Shown in pieces: positions 1 through 5,660 of a DNA stretch of 5,660 nt. The DNA comes from Chitinophagaceae bacterium. Its GTDB lineage: Bacteria; Bacteroidota; Bacteroidia; Chitinophagales; Chitinophagaceae. Where the stretch lies: the NCBI GenBank assembly GCA_947459455.1, contig CANHEC010000175.1, positions 1 to 5,660 of the forward strand. Direction: 5' to 3'. Position numbers and translations under genes: made by a program. Position 1 is the first letter of the stretch. Each line of letters opens with the position of its first letter. The notes under the pieces were generated by a model. The model had not been told where the DNA came from and did not search any database. It saw nothing but the letters and a program-made list of their open reading frames with translations.

Positions 1-1178
1 ACCTTGTTTTCGTAGTTGGCGTGGTTGTTCCACAGCTCAATTTGTGCCAGGGTCTGGTTGCTGAAGCTGTTGCTCATCACAAAGCTGGGGTGACCAGTAG
101 CGCAACCCAGGTTTACCAGGCGGCCTTCAGCCAGCAGGATGATGTCTTTGCCATCTACATTGTAAAGATCAACCTGGGGCTTGATGGTGTCTTTGGTATG
201 ACCGTAGTTGGTGTTCAGCCAGGCTACGTCGATTTCGATATCGAAGTGGCCAATGTTGCACACGATGGTCTTGTCCTTCATAGCCTTGAAGTGCTCGCCG
301 GTGATGAGGTCGCGGCAGCCAGAAGCGGTTACCACGATGTCAGCTTCTTTCACAGCGTCCTTCATCTTCTTTACTTCAAAACCGTCCATAGCAGCCTGCA
401 GGGCGCAAATGGGGTCGATTTCGGTAACGATCACACGGGCACCGGCACCACGCAGTGACAGGGCAGAACCCTTACCTACGTCGCCATAGCCACCTACAAC
501 GGCTACTTTACCAGCCATCATTACATCGGTAGCACGGCGAATGGCGTCTACCAGGCTTTCCTGGCAACCGTATTTGTTGTCGAACTTGCTCTTGGTTACG
601 CTATCGTTTACGTTGATAGCAGGAATGGGCAGGGTGCCTTTGGCCATCCGCTCGTACAGGCGGTGTACACCGGTGGTGGTTTCTTCGCTCAGGCCCTTGA
701 TGTGGCTGATGAGTTCGGGGTACTTATCGAATACCATGTTGGTGAGGTCGCCACCATCGTCGAGGATCATGTTCAGCGGACGATCGGCAGCGCCGAAGAA
801 CAGCGTTTGCTCGATGCACCAGTCGGCTTCTTCGATGGTTTGGCCTTTCCAGGCAAATACGCCAATACCGGCAGCGGCAATAGCAGCAGCGGCCTGGTCT
901 TGCGTAGAGAAGATATTACAGCTGCTCCACTTTACCTCGGCGCCCAGGGCTACCAGGGTTTCGATGAGCACGGCGGTTTGGATGGTCATGTGCAGGCAGC
1001 CGGCAATGCGGGCACCTTTCAGGGGCTGGCTGGGGCCATACTCTTCGCGGATGGCCATCAGACCGGGCATTTCAGCTTCGGCCAGGCGAATTTCTTTGCG
1101 GCCCCACTCGGCGAGGCTAATGTCTTTCACCTTGTAAGGAAGGCTAAAGTCGATTTGTGCGGACAGTGTAGTAGACAT
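1..1178 (-). CDS. ahcY: Adenosylhomocysteinase (S-adenosyl-L-homocysteine hydrolase), 3' end outside window
   Basis: This NAD-dependent cytosolic enzyme reversibly splits S-adenosylhomocysteine into adenosine and homocysteine, relieving product inhibition of methyltransferases. The minus-strand frame opens at ATG (1178-1176), giving MSTTLSAQIDFSLPYKVKDI, and runs 392 complete codons to the left edge, ending at ELWNNHANYENK. By comparison with the ~430-residue family form, about 40 C-terminal residues are missing. Visible family motifs are GCLHMT (His63), LDDGGDLTN (about 139-147), SEETTTG (164-170), VTKSKFDN (Lys196, Asp200, Asn201), YGC (Cys205), the NAD-binding loop GGYGDVGKG (229-237), NIGHFD (His311) and GHPSFVMSN (His363). 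All key catalytic positions known from the human enzyme have counterparts here. The spacing between SEETTTG and the preceding motifs leaves no room for the ~40-residue insertion found in many bacterial homologues, so this is the short type. It is divergent from the Lrp-type gene. Identification is very secure. Confidence 0.98.
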   Translation of the reverse strand, partial: MSTTLSAQIDFSLPYKVKDISLAEWGRKEIRLAEAEMPGLMAIREEYGPSQPLKGARIAGCLHMTIQTAVLIETLVALGAEVKWSSCNIFSTQDQAAAAIAAAGIGVFAWKGQTIEEADWCIEQTLFFGAADRPLNMILDDGGDLTNMVFDKYPELISHIKGLSEETTTGVHRLYERMAKGTLPIPAINVNDSVTKSKFDNKYGCQESLVDAIRRATDVMMAGKVAVVGGYGDVGKGSALSLRGAGARVIVTEIDPICALQAAMDGFEVKKMKDAVKEADIVVTASGCRDLITGEHFKAMKDKTIVCNIGHFDIEIDVAWLNTNYGHTKDTIKPQVDLYNVDGKDIILLAEGRLVNLGCATGHPSFVMSNSFSNQTLAQIELWNNHANYENK

Positions 1179-1296
1179 GTTTGCGGATTTATGGCCACAA
1201 AGCTAACTGCGCAGGATAAAATACCATAGAACTTGCAAAAAATTAGGATAAATGCCTGTAGTGGGCTATTTTGGCTGGTAAATATTCCGGTAAGCC
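1179..1296. promoter_or_regulatory. Divergent intergenic region between ahcY and the Lrp-type gene
   Basis: These 118 bases must carry the start signals for ahcY (leftward) and probably for the regulator gene (rightward). The region is richer in A and T than the flanking genes. It contains a direct repeat AGGATAAA at 1213-1220 and 1245-1252 (32 bases apart, about three helical turns). It also contains an AT-rich stretch at 1276-1290 flanked by the inverted pair GGCT/AGCC (1273-1276 and 1293-1296), ending next to the regulator's ATG. I could not find a convincing Bacteroidota promoter (TTG at -33 with TAnnTTTG at -7) on either strand. No clear Shine-Dalgarno precedes either start, which is usual in this phylum. 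That promoters lie here is inferred from gene orientation. Confidence 0.6.
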
Positions 1297-1791
1297 ATGC
1301 CAATTAAGGTTCAAACAGAAAATTCCACTAATGGTGCAACACTCGATGCCAAAGACCTGGCCATTTTGCGCCTGCTGCAGGCCAATGCCCGCACCACGGT
1401 AAAGGAAATAGCAGAACAGGTGCACCTGAGCACCACCCCTGTGCACGACCGTATAAAGCGGCTGGAAGAGAACGGCGTGATACGCCAGTATGTGGCCCTG
1501 CTGGATGCCAATAAGGTGCGCAAAGGATTGAAAGTAATCTGCTATGTGAGCCTGAAACAGCACAGCAAAGAAGCCGGCGGCCGGTTTATACAAGCCATTT
1601 TGCAAATGCCCGAGGTGGTAGAGTGCTACAATATTTCAGGCGAGTTCGACTTTATGCTGAAAATAGTGGCCGAAGACATGAATACCTACTACGACTTTCA
1701 CGTCAACCGACTGGGTGAAGTAGAGAACATCGGTAATATTCAGAGCGTGTTTGTGATGGGCGTGATAAAGGAAACGACGGCGTTGGTGTAA
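1297..1791 (+). CDS. Lrp/AsnC-family transcriptional regulator
   Basis: This 164-residue DNA-binding protein has the length and two-domain layout of the leucine-responsive/AsnC family. Residues about 16-75 form the AsnC-type winged helix-turn-helix: LDAKDLAILRLLQ, then TVKEIAEQVHLSTTPVHDRI with the recognition helix around STTPVHDRIKRL, then ENGVIRQYVALLD. Residues about 78-157 form the RAM ligand-binding and oligomerisation domain, including the hallmark ISGEFDFMLKIV (113-124) and the final strand NIQSVFVMGVIK. Family members assemble as dimers to octamers and sense amino acids or related small molecules; the effector cannot be read from this sequence. The ATG at 1297 gives a normal length, with about 15 N-terminal residues before the helix-turn-helix. 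It is divergent from ahcY, so it may control that gene, and most members of the family also regulate themselves. Its 3' end faces the barrel gene. The family call is firm; the target is inference. Confidence 0.95.
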   Translation: MPIKVQTENSTNGATLDAKDLAILRLLQANARTTVKEIAEQVHLSTTPVHDRIKRLEENGVIRQYVALLDANKVRKGLKVICYVSLKQHSKEAGGRFIQAILQMPEVVECYNISGEFDFMLKIVAEDMNTYYDFHVNRLGEVENIGNIQSVFVMGVIKETTALV

Positions 1792-1796
1792 TTATT

Positions 1797-1845
1797 AATG
1801 ATGAATGATGAATAGGGAATGATGAATGATGAATGAGGAATGAGG
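1797..1845. repeat. Period-7 tandem repeat, consensus AATGATG, seven units
   Basis: Exactly 49 bases in register as seven 7-base units. Four are perfect AATGATG (1797, 1804, 1818, 1825), one is AATAGGG (1811), and the last two are AATGAGG (1832, 1839). The array starts six bases after the Lrp-type gene's stop codon. With period 7 and stops in the flanks it is not a plausible coding sequence. Unit number may vary between strains through replication slippage. Confidence 0.9.
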
Positions 1846-1851
1846 GCGTTT

Positions 1852-1865
1852 TAAGTTCTAAGTTC
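1852..1865. repeat. Short tandem duplication TAAGTTC x2
   Basis: Two adjacent perfect copies of TAAGTTC (1852-1858 and 1859-1865) lie just after the AATGATG array. At two units this could be chance, but it adds to the repeat-rich character of this gap. Confidence 0.6.
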
Positions 1866-1876
1866 AATTTTTAGTG

Positions 1877-1899
1877 TTCAAAGAGCGGAAGCCTTTCAA
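1877..1899. terminator. Weak imperfect hairpin between convergent genes, possible bidirectional transcription end
   Basis: On the plus strand TTCAAAGAGC and GCCTTTCAA can pair around a GGAA loop (1887-1890). This gives about eight base pairs with a C-C mismatch and one bulged A. It lies between two genes transcribed toward each other, where a terminator is expected. Neither strand has a strong T run directly after the stem, so it is not a classical intrinsic terminator. The call rests mainly on context. Confidence 0.25.
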
Positions 1900-1923
1900 G
1901 TGCTGAGTAGCCTTTTGCACATT

Positions 1924-1955
1924 ATCACATCATCACATCATCACATCATCACATT
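1924..1955. repeat. Period-8 tandem repeat, consensus ATCACATC, four units
   Basis: Four in-register 8-base units: three perfect ATCACATC (1924, 1932, 1940) and a last unit ATCACATT (1948). The array ends seven bases from the stop codon of the barrel gene, which runs on the opposite strand. Read on the minus strand the unit is ATGATGTG up to rotation, so it shares the hexamer ATGATG with the period-7 array at 1797-1845 in inverted orientation. Confidence 0.9.
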
Positions 1956-1961
1956 GGCATT

Positions 1962-4484
1962 TTAGTCTCCGTTCTGCTCCTCGCCACCGTCGCGGCGTTT
2001 GAAGAGCTGCCAGTCGCGGTTGCCAAAGCGGTAGCTGAACGTAAGGCGGAAGGTGCGCACATTCCAGCGGCGGAAAGCATCCTGGTAAAAGCTGTCGGTT
2101 TCGGTAATGCTGCCACGGATGCGGCTGTTCAGCACATCCTGCACATTGAAGGTGATGGTGCCGGCATTGTTTTTCAGCAGGTCTTTGCGCAGGGCAATAT
2201 CAAAACCGTACTGCGATTTATCGCGGCCCTGCGGTATCACCCGGGGGCTTTCGTATTCGCCCTGTAGCTGAAAGCTCAGGTTGTTCCAAAGCTTACTATT
2301 TGGTTTTACCAGCTTGTAGTTCACCGTCATCCGAAAGTTCCAGTTGAAGCCGGTATTGTTCAGGTTCAGCTTGCCTACCTGTGCTTTCACATCGCGGTAT
2401 TGGGCATTGAAGTTGGGGGCAATGTCGAAGCGATCGCTGAACTTGTGCTGCCAGGTCAGTTCCAGTCCCATGCGGTTGGTCCGATCGGCATTGATAAAGG
2501 TGGTGAGTAGGGCAGTGGGGGCAATGGCTGCATTGTTCAGCTGTGCCAGCTGGTCGGCGCTGATGGTATCGGTGTACTGCGTAATGTCTTCGGTATTGTT
2601 GCGGAAATAGGCCGAGACGAGGAAGTTGCCCTTGTCGTAAATGCGGTTGTAATTGGCTTCAAAACTGTTGGTGAATTCCGGCTGCAGTTCCGGATTGCCG
2701 CGGCGTATGTTTTGCGGATCTGTAATGTCCACGTAGGGGTTGATCTGCCAGAAATTGGGCCTGCGAATGCGGCGGCTGAAGTTGAATTGCAGGTCGTGGC
2801 CTTCTTTGAGTTGGTAGGTGAGGTAAAGGCTGGGGAAAAACGCATTCCACCAATTGCTGCCACGGCTGGGATAATCGTAGCCAAAGCTGCGGGCACTGTC
2901 TTTCAGTTCGCCCCGAAAGCTGGACTGCTCAATGCGCAAACCACCCTGGTATTTCCAGCGGGCACCCAGCTTGTTGCTGTAGTTGGCATACACAGCATTT
3001 ACCATTTCCCGGAAACCGTAATTATTACTCAGCGGCAGTTTGGTGCTGCTACCGTTTGCCACGCTGAATACATCCAACTTGTCGTTGCTGAAATTGTGAT
3101 AACTGCGGGCGCCCAGTTCCAGCTTGCTGTGCTCGCTGATAGGGTTCACGTAGTCGGTCTGAAACGTGTACTGGTTCCCATCGCCGGTACCCAAATTGCG
3201 CACCTGTGTGGGCTGGCCGAGGGCATTGCCTGCCAGGTCAAACAGGCGGTTGATGATATCGCCGCCGCCACCATTGGTGCCACCGCTGTAGGTAAAATCA
3301 GCCGTCCATTCTTTGCCTTCTTTGGCATAGGTGCGCCGGTAGTTTACCTGCGTGTTGTTGCGCTTAAAGCCATACTGATCGTCGGAAAAACGGGTGCCGG
3401 TTTGGGTCAGCACCTTGTTGCGATCGTAGTATTCCTGGTCCTGGTTTTCGATGCTGGCAAAGCGGCCATCGGTAAAGCCCTGGCTCACGGTGAGGGTATT
3501 GAACTCATCCATGAAATAGTCGAGCCCGATGCGGGCCGACACAAAGCGGCGGGTACGATCGGTGCCGGTGCGCTGGTCAAAATAGCTGTTGGCCACGCCG
3601 TTTTGCTTGTTGATCCGGTTGGCTTCGCTATTGGCCAGACCTCCGCCGCGGTTGTAGTTGCCGCTCACGAAAAAGTTGATCTTGCCCTGCCGGTAGTTGA
3701 GGCTGGCACTGCCATTCAGCACTTTGGGGGCGCCAAACCCGGCACTCACAGTGCCGTTCATGCCGTTGCGCCTGTTCTTTTTCAAAATGATATTGATAAT
3801 ACCAGCGGTGCTGCCAGCATCGTACTTGGCCGATGGGTTGGTGATGACTTCCACCTTATCGATATCGTCGCTGGGTATTTGCTCCAGTGTGAGCAGGGTA
3901 GGGCGCCCATCTACAAAAATGATGGGCGAGGCGTTGCGCAGCTGCACTGCACCCGTCACGTCCACACTAAGGCCGGGTATGTTGCGCATCAGGTCCACCG
4001 CGGTGCCGCCCTTGGCGGTGATGGCTGCATCGGCGTTGAAGGTGCGGCGGTCTACACCCAGCTGCATAAAGGGCTTTTTGGCCGATACCACCACGTTTTG
4101 TAGTTGGTTGGCTTTTTCGGTCATGGTAAAACTGCCCGCTTGCAGGCTGGCGCTACCAGTGAGCCATACCAGTGGTTCCACCACGGTTTCATATCCTATC
4201 AGGCTCAGCTCCAGCACCATATTGTCGGTAGCGGTGGCCCGTAGGGTAAATTCACCCTGCTTGTTGGTCACGCCCTGCACACGGGCCGTATCGGTGCGGC
4301 CGCCGGCAGCTTTGCCAAAGCTGATAATGGTAACGGTGGCAGCCTCCAGCGGCCGACCGGCGGAATTTTTTACGATTCCATACACCTGTACGGTGGCGGT
4401 TTTTTGGGCCAGCGCCGGCAGGGCCAGCAACAGGCAGCTACAGTACAAAAACAGTCGAAAACCTATGCGGGTGTGCAAAAACAT
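1962..4484 (-). CDS. Outer-membrane beta-barrel family protein (TonB-receptor-like, with carboxypeptidase-regulatory-like domain)
   Basis: This 840-residue protein should sit in the outer membrane. I chose the ATG at 4484; a start further upstream at 4520 would use TTG and add 12 unlikely residues before the signal peptide. Residues 1-26 look like a signal peptide, with hydrophobic LFLYCSCLLLALPALA and an ALA|Q cleavage site. Residues about 34-105 resemble a carboxypeptidase-regulatory-like beta-sandwich (VYGIVKNSAGRPLEAATV, then GEFTL and SLIGYE). Residues about 127-237 form a plug domain: LQNVVVSAKKP, DLMRNIPGLSVD, PIIFVDGRP, IDKVEVITNPSAKYDAGSTA, GIINIILKK. The remainder is a long beta-barrel of the type called outer membrane beta-barrel family 3, ending in TFRLTFSYRFG plus a polar tail. 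No SusD partner is adjacent, so a SusC-type glycan role is not supported. The substrate is unknown. It lies 77 bases after dapF on the same strand and may be co-transcribed with it. Confidence 0.93.
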   Translation of the reverse strand: MFLHTRIGFRLFLYCSCLLLALPALAQKTATVQVYGIVKNSAGRPLEAATVTIISFGKAAGGRTDTARVQGVTNKQGEFTLRATATDNMVLELSLIGYETVVEPLVWLTGSASLQAGSFTMTEKANQLQNVVVSAKKPFMQLGVDRRTFNADAAITAKGGTAVDLMRNIPGLSVDVTGAVQLRNASPIIFVDGRPTLLTLEQIPSDDIDKVEVITNPSAKYDAGSTAGIINIILKKNRRNGMNGTVSAGFGAPKVLNGSASLNYRQGKINFFVSGNYNRGGGLANSEANRINKQNGVANSYFDQRTGTDRTRRFVSARIGLDYFMDEFNTLTVSQGFTDGRFASIENQDQEYYDRNKVLTQTGTRFSDDQYGFKRNNTQVNYRRTYAKEGKEWTADFTYSGGTNGGGGDIINRLFDLAGNALGQPTQVRNLGTGDGNQYTFQTDYVNPISEHSKLELGARSYHNFSNDKLDVFSVANGSSTKLPLSNNYGFREMVNAVYANYSNKLGARWKYQGGLRIEQSSFRGELKDSARSFGYDYPSRGSNWWNAFFPSLYLTYQLKEGHDLQFNFSRRIRRPNFWQINPYVDITDPQNIRRGNPELQPEFTNSFEANYNRIYDKGNFLVSAYFRNNTEDITQYTDTISADQLAQLNNAAIAPTALLTTFINADRTNRMGLELTWQHKFSDRFDIAPNFNAQYRDVKAQVGKLNLNNTGFNWNFRMTVNYKLVKPNSKLWNNLSFQLQGEYESPRVIPQGRDKSQYGFDIALRKDLLKNNAGTITFNVQDVLNSRIRGSITETDSFYQDAFRRWNVRTFRLTFSYRFGNRDWQLFKRRDGGEEQNGD

Positions 4485-4485
4485 G

Positions 4486-4500
4486 GGGCATATGACGCCC
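4486..4500 (-). promoter_or_regulatory. Small hairpin directly upstream of the barrel gene's start codon
   Basis: In the minus-strand transcript GGGCGT and ATGCCC can pair as six base pairs, one of them G-U, around a CAT loop. The stem ends one base before the ATG at 4484. A stem here could hinder ribosome access, since Bacteroidota rely on unstructured A-rich leaders. It is short and may be chance. Confidence 0.3.
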
Positions 4501-4561
4501 AAGTGGCGCCATCCCTGCAACAGTGGTTGTTAAAAAAAGTTGTGGGTCACCCTCCGGGCGG

Positions 4562-5341
4562 TCAGAGGTCGATGAAACCATCGAACACCTTTTGGGCCGG
4601 ACCGGCCAGCCAAATGTCTTCAAATACGTCGTCGGCTTTCCGGTCGTATTCTACGTACAATTCGCCACCGAGGGTCTTGATGTCTACGTGGTTAAAGCCA
4701 CGGTCGTTGTGAGCATGTACGATGGCCGCCGCCGTCACGCCGGTGCCACAGCTCATCGTTTCATCTTCTACGCCCCGCTCGTAGGTGCGTACAAATATGC
4801 GGGAGCCGCTCAGCGGTTCCACAAAGTTCACATTTACCCCCTGTGCCCTGAATTCATCGCTGTATCGAATGTGCCGCCCCTCGGCCACCACCGCGTAGTC
4901 GCGTATGTTTTCCACCTGCTTCACAAAATGGGGCGAACCGGTATCCAGCACGTCATGGTTGCCATTGCGCATGATTGTGTTTACGTTTTTCATGTTCAGG
5001 CGTACCCAACCATTGGCCTCTATGCTGGCCCGGTGCTCGCCATCAGAGGCTATAAAGCGATAATCGCTTTTGTGAATACCTACAAAGTGGGCAAACTTGA
5101 CCAGGCAGCGGCCTCCATTGCCGCACATGCTTCCCTCGCGGCCGTCGGCGTTGTAATACATCATTCTAAAGTCGAAGCCGGCCTCGCTGCGCAGCTCCAT
5201 CAGCCCATCGGCCCCAATGCCAAAGCGGCGGTGGCACAGTTGCGCTATCTGAATCGTCGTCAGTTGCCACTGGGCGTCCCGGTTGTCTATCAGTATAAAG
5301 TCGTTGCCGGTTCCCTGGTATTTGTAAAAATGAAGTTTCAT
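4562..5341 (-). CDS. dapF: Diaminopimelate epimerase
   Basis: This cytosolic enzyme, which uses no cofactor, converts LL-diaminopimelate to meso-diaminopimelate, the precursor of lysine and of the peptidoglycan peptide. The ATG at 5341 starts the canonical N-terminus MKLHFYKYQGTGNDFILID. The frame stays open to another ATG at 5422, but those 27 extra residues would overlap the upstream gene's end and match nothing in the family. The product has 259 residues, slightly shorter than the ~274 typical of proteobacterial DapF. The two acid/base cysteines are present: Cys73 in MCGNGGRC and Cys198 in MSCGTGVTAAA. Other family motifs are GTGNDFI (10-16), FGIGADGLM (40-48), NADGREGSMCGNG (64-76), GSPHFV (135-140) and YERGVEDET (187-195). 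It begins 46 bases after the nucleoside phosphorylase stop on the same strand, consistent with an operon. Assignment is secure. Confidence 0.97.
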   Translation of the reverse strand: MKLHFYKYQGTGNDFILIDNRDAQWQLTTIQIAQLCHRRFGIGADGLMELRSEAGFDFRMMYYNADGREGSMCGNGGRCLVKFAHFVGIHKSDYRFIASDGEHRASIEANGWVRLNMKNVNTIMRNGNHDVLDTGSPHFVKQVENIRDYAVVAEGRHIRYSDEFRAQGVNVNFVEPLSGSRIFVRTYERGVEDETMSCGTGVTAAAIVHAHNDRGFNHVDIKTLGGELYVEYDRKADDVFEDIWLAGPAQKVFDGFIDL

Positions 5342-5387
5342 CGTGTTCGGTTGCAGAAGTTTGGTAGCCAAAGGCGGCCCACCATCA

Positions 5388-5660
5388 TTATCCATCAATT
5401 TGCGCAATGCGTTCCAGCGCATTGGCTATCAGTCGGGCCACGGCGGCGGTACCATCGGGCGAAAAGGTTTTGCTGATGCGGTTGGCCACCACCACGTTCA
5501 GGCTGAGGCACTGGTGACCCAGCAGCTTGCCCAGTCCGTAAATGGCACTGGTTTCCATTTCAAAATTGGCAATGCGATGGTTGCCGGCGCTGAAATGGGT
5601 CAGCGCATCGATGAGCCCCGGATGGCGCAGTCCCAGGCGCAGTACCCGCCCTTGCGGACC
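5388..5660 (-). CDS. Nucleoside phosphorylase (uridine phosphorylase-like), C-terminal part only
   Basis: The last 90 codons of a minus-strand gene enter from the right edge and end at TAA (5390-5388). The fragment begins GPQGRVLRLGL and ends LIANALERIAQIDG. Its key motif is NFEMETSAIYGL, with the Glu-Met-Glu triad at fragment residues 34-36. In the NP-I (PNP/UDP) phosphorylase family this segment binds the ribose of the nucleoside, and the following NVVVANRISKTF matches the VIVNR region of E. coli Udp. Such enzymes cleave nucleosides with phosphate to give a free base and ribose-1-phosphate in the cytosol. The sequence looks closer to uridine phosphorylase than to MTA/SAH nucleosidase, but base specificity residues are mostly outside the window, so I give no gene symbol. 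It is probably the first visible member of a phosphorylase-dapF transcription unit. Confidence 0.88.
   Translation of the reverse strand, partial: GPQGRVLRLGLRHPGLIDALTHFSAGNHRIANFEMETSAIYGLGKLLGHQCLSLNVVVANRISKTFSPDGTAAVARLIANALERIAQIDG

Noticed and set aside
663..1229. Plus-strand open frames opposite ahcY (21-458, 541-1137, 663-1229)
   Set aside because: All are shadows of ahcY, whose motifs and reading frame are continuous across the stretch.
1236..1245. TAATTTTTTG on the minus strand as a -7 element for ahcY
   Set aside because: It differs from TAnnTTTG when aligned at TA and has no TTG at the expected -33 position.
1924..1955. CRISPR-like array in the convergent gap
   Set aside because: Units are 7-8 bases with no spacers and there are no cas genes; these are simple tandem repeats.
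2712..4103. 463-codon open frame on the plus strand opposite the barrel gene
   Set aside because: It is antisense to a clear beta-barrel protein, and its translation is an alanine/valine-rich mixture with no recognisable domain. This is the usual mirror of a moderately GC-rich gene.
4485..4520. Upstream TTG start for the barrel protein at 4520
   Set aside because: It adds 12 residues before a normal signal peptide and needs a rare start codon; the ATG at 4484 is preferred.
4532..4560. Possible intrinsic terminator after dapF: CGCCC/GGGTG stem (4560-4548) and a T7 run (4538-4532) on the minus strand
   Set aside because: The stem is only five pairs with one G-U, and nine bases separate it from the T run. 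This is too poor a match to call.
5342..5422. N-terminal extension of dapF to an ATG at 5422
   Set aside because: The extra 27 residues overlap the phosphorylase coding end in another frame and do not resemble DapF. The family N-terminus begins at the ATG at 5341.
4523..5476. 317-codon plus-strand open frame opposite dapF
   Set aside because: It covers the secure dapF frame and the end of the phosphorylase gene, and its translation shows no family motif.

Overview
The window looks like an ordinary chromosomal segment of a Bacteroidota bacterium, most likely family Chitinophagaceae or a close relative. The clues are the large outer-membrane beta-barrel protein with an N-terminal carboxypeptidase-regulatory-like domain, the short form of S-adenosylhomocysteine hydrolase, the lack of clear Shine-Dalgarno sites at the starts I checked, and the short ATGATG/CATCAT-type tandem repeats between genes. 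Base composition is moderate and looks even across the window. The genus assignment is inference only.

Layout, left to right. Positions 1-1178 (minus strand) hold most of ahcY, cut by the left edge. A 118-base divergent intergenic region follows. Positions 1297-1791 (plus) encode an Lrp/AsnC-family regulator. A 170-base gap between convergent genes (1792-1961) holds three short tandem repeats and a weak hairpin. Positions 1962-4484 (minus) encode an 840-residue outer-membrane beta-barrel receptor-like protein. Positions 4562-5341 (minus) encode dapF, diaminopimelate epimerase. Positions 5388-5660 (minus) hold the 3' end of a nucleoside phosphorylase gene cut by the right edge.

AhcY removes S-adenosylhomocysteine and so keeps methylation reactions running; the divergent Lrp-type gene may regulate itself, ahcY, or both. 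The phosphorylase, dapF and the barrel protein lie head to tail on the minus strand with gaps of 46 and 77 bases and could be co-transcribed, although their functions (nucleoside salvage, lysine/peptidoglycan precursor synthesis, outer-membrane transport) are not obviously linked.

I found no mobile element, CRISPR array, RNA gene or novel multi-gene system. The most unusual sequence is the repeat-bearing convergent gap, where a 7-base repeat and an 8-base repeat share the core ATGATG on opposite strands and could pair in RNA. Several long open frames opposite the real genes are shadows.
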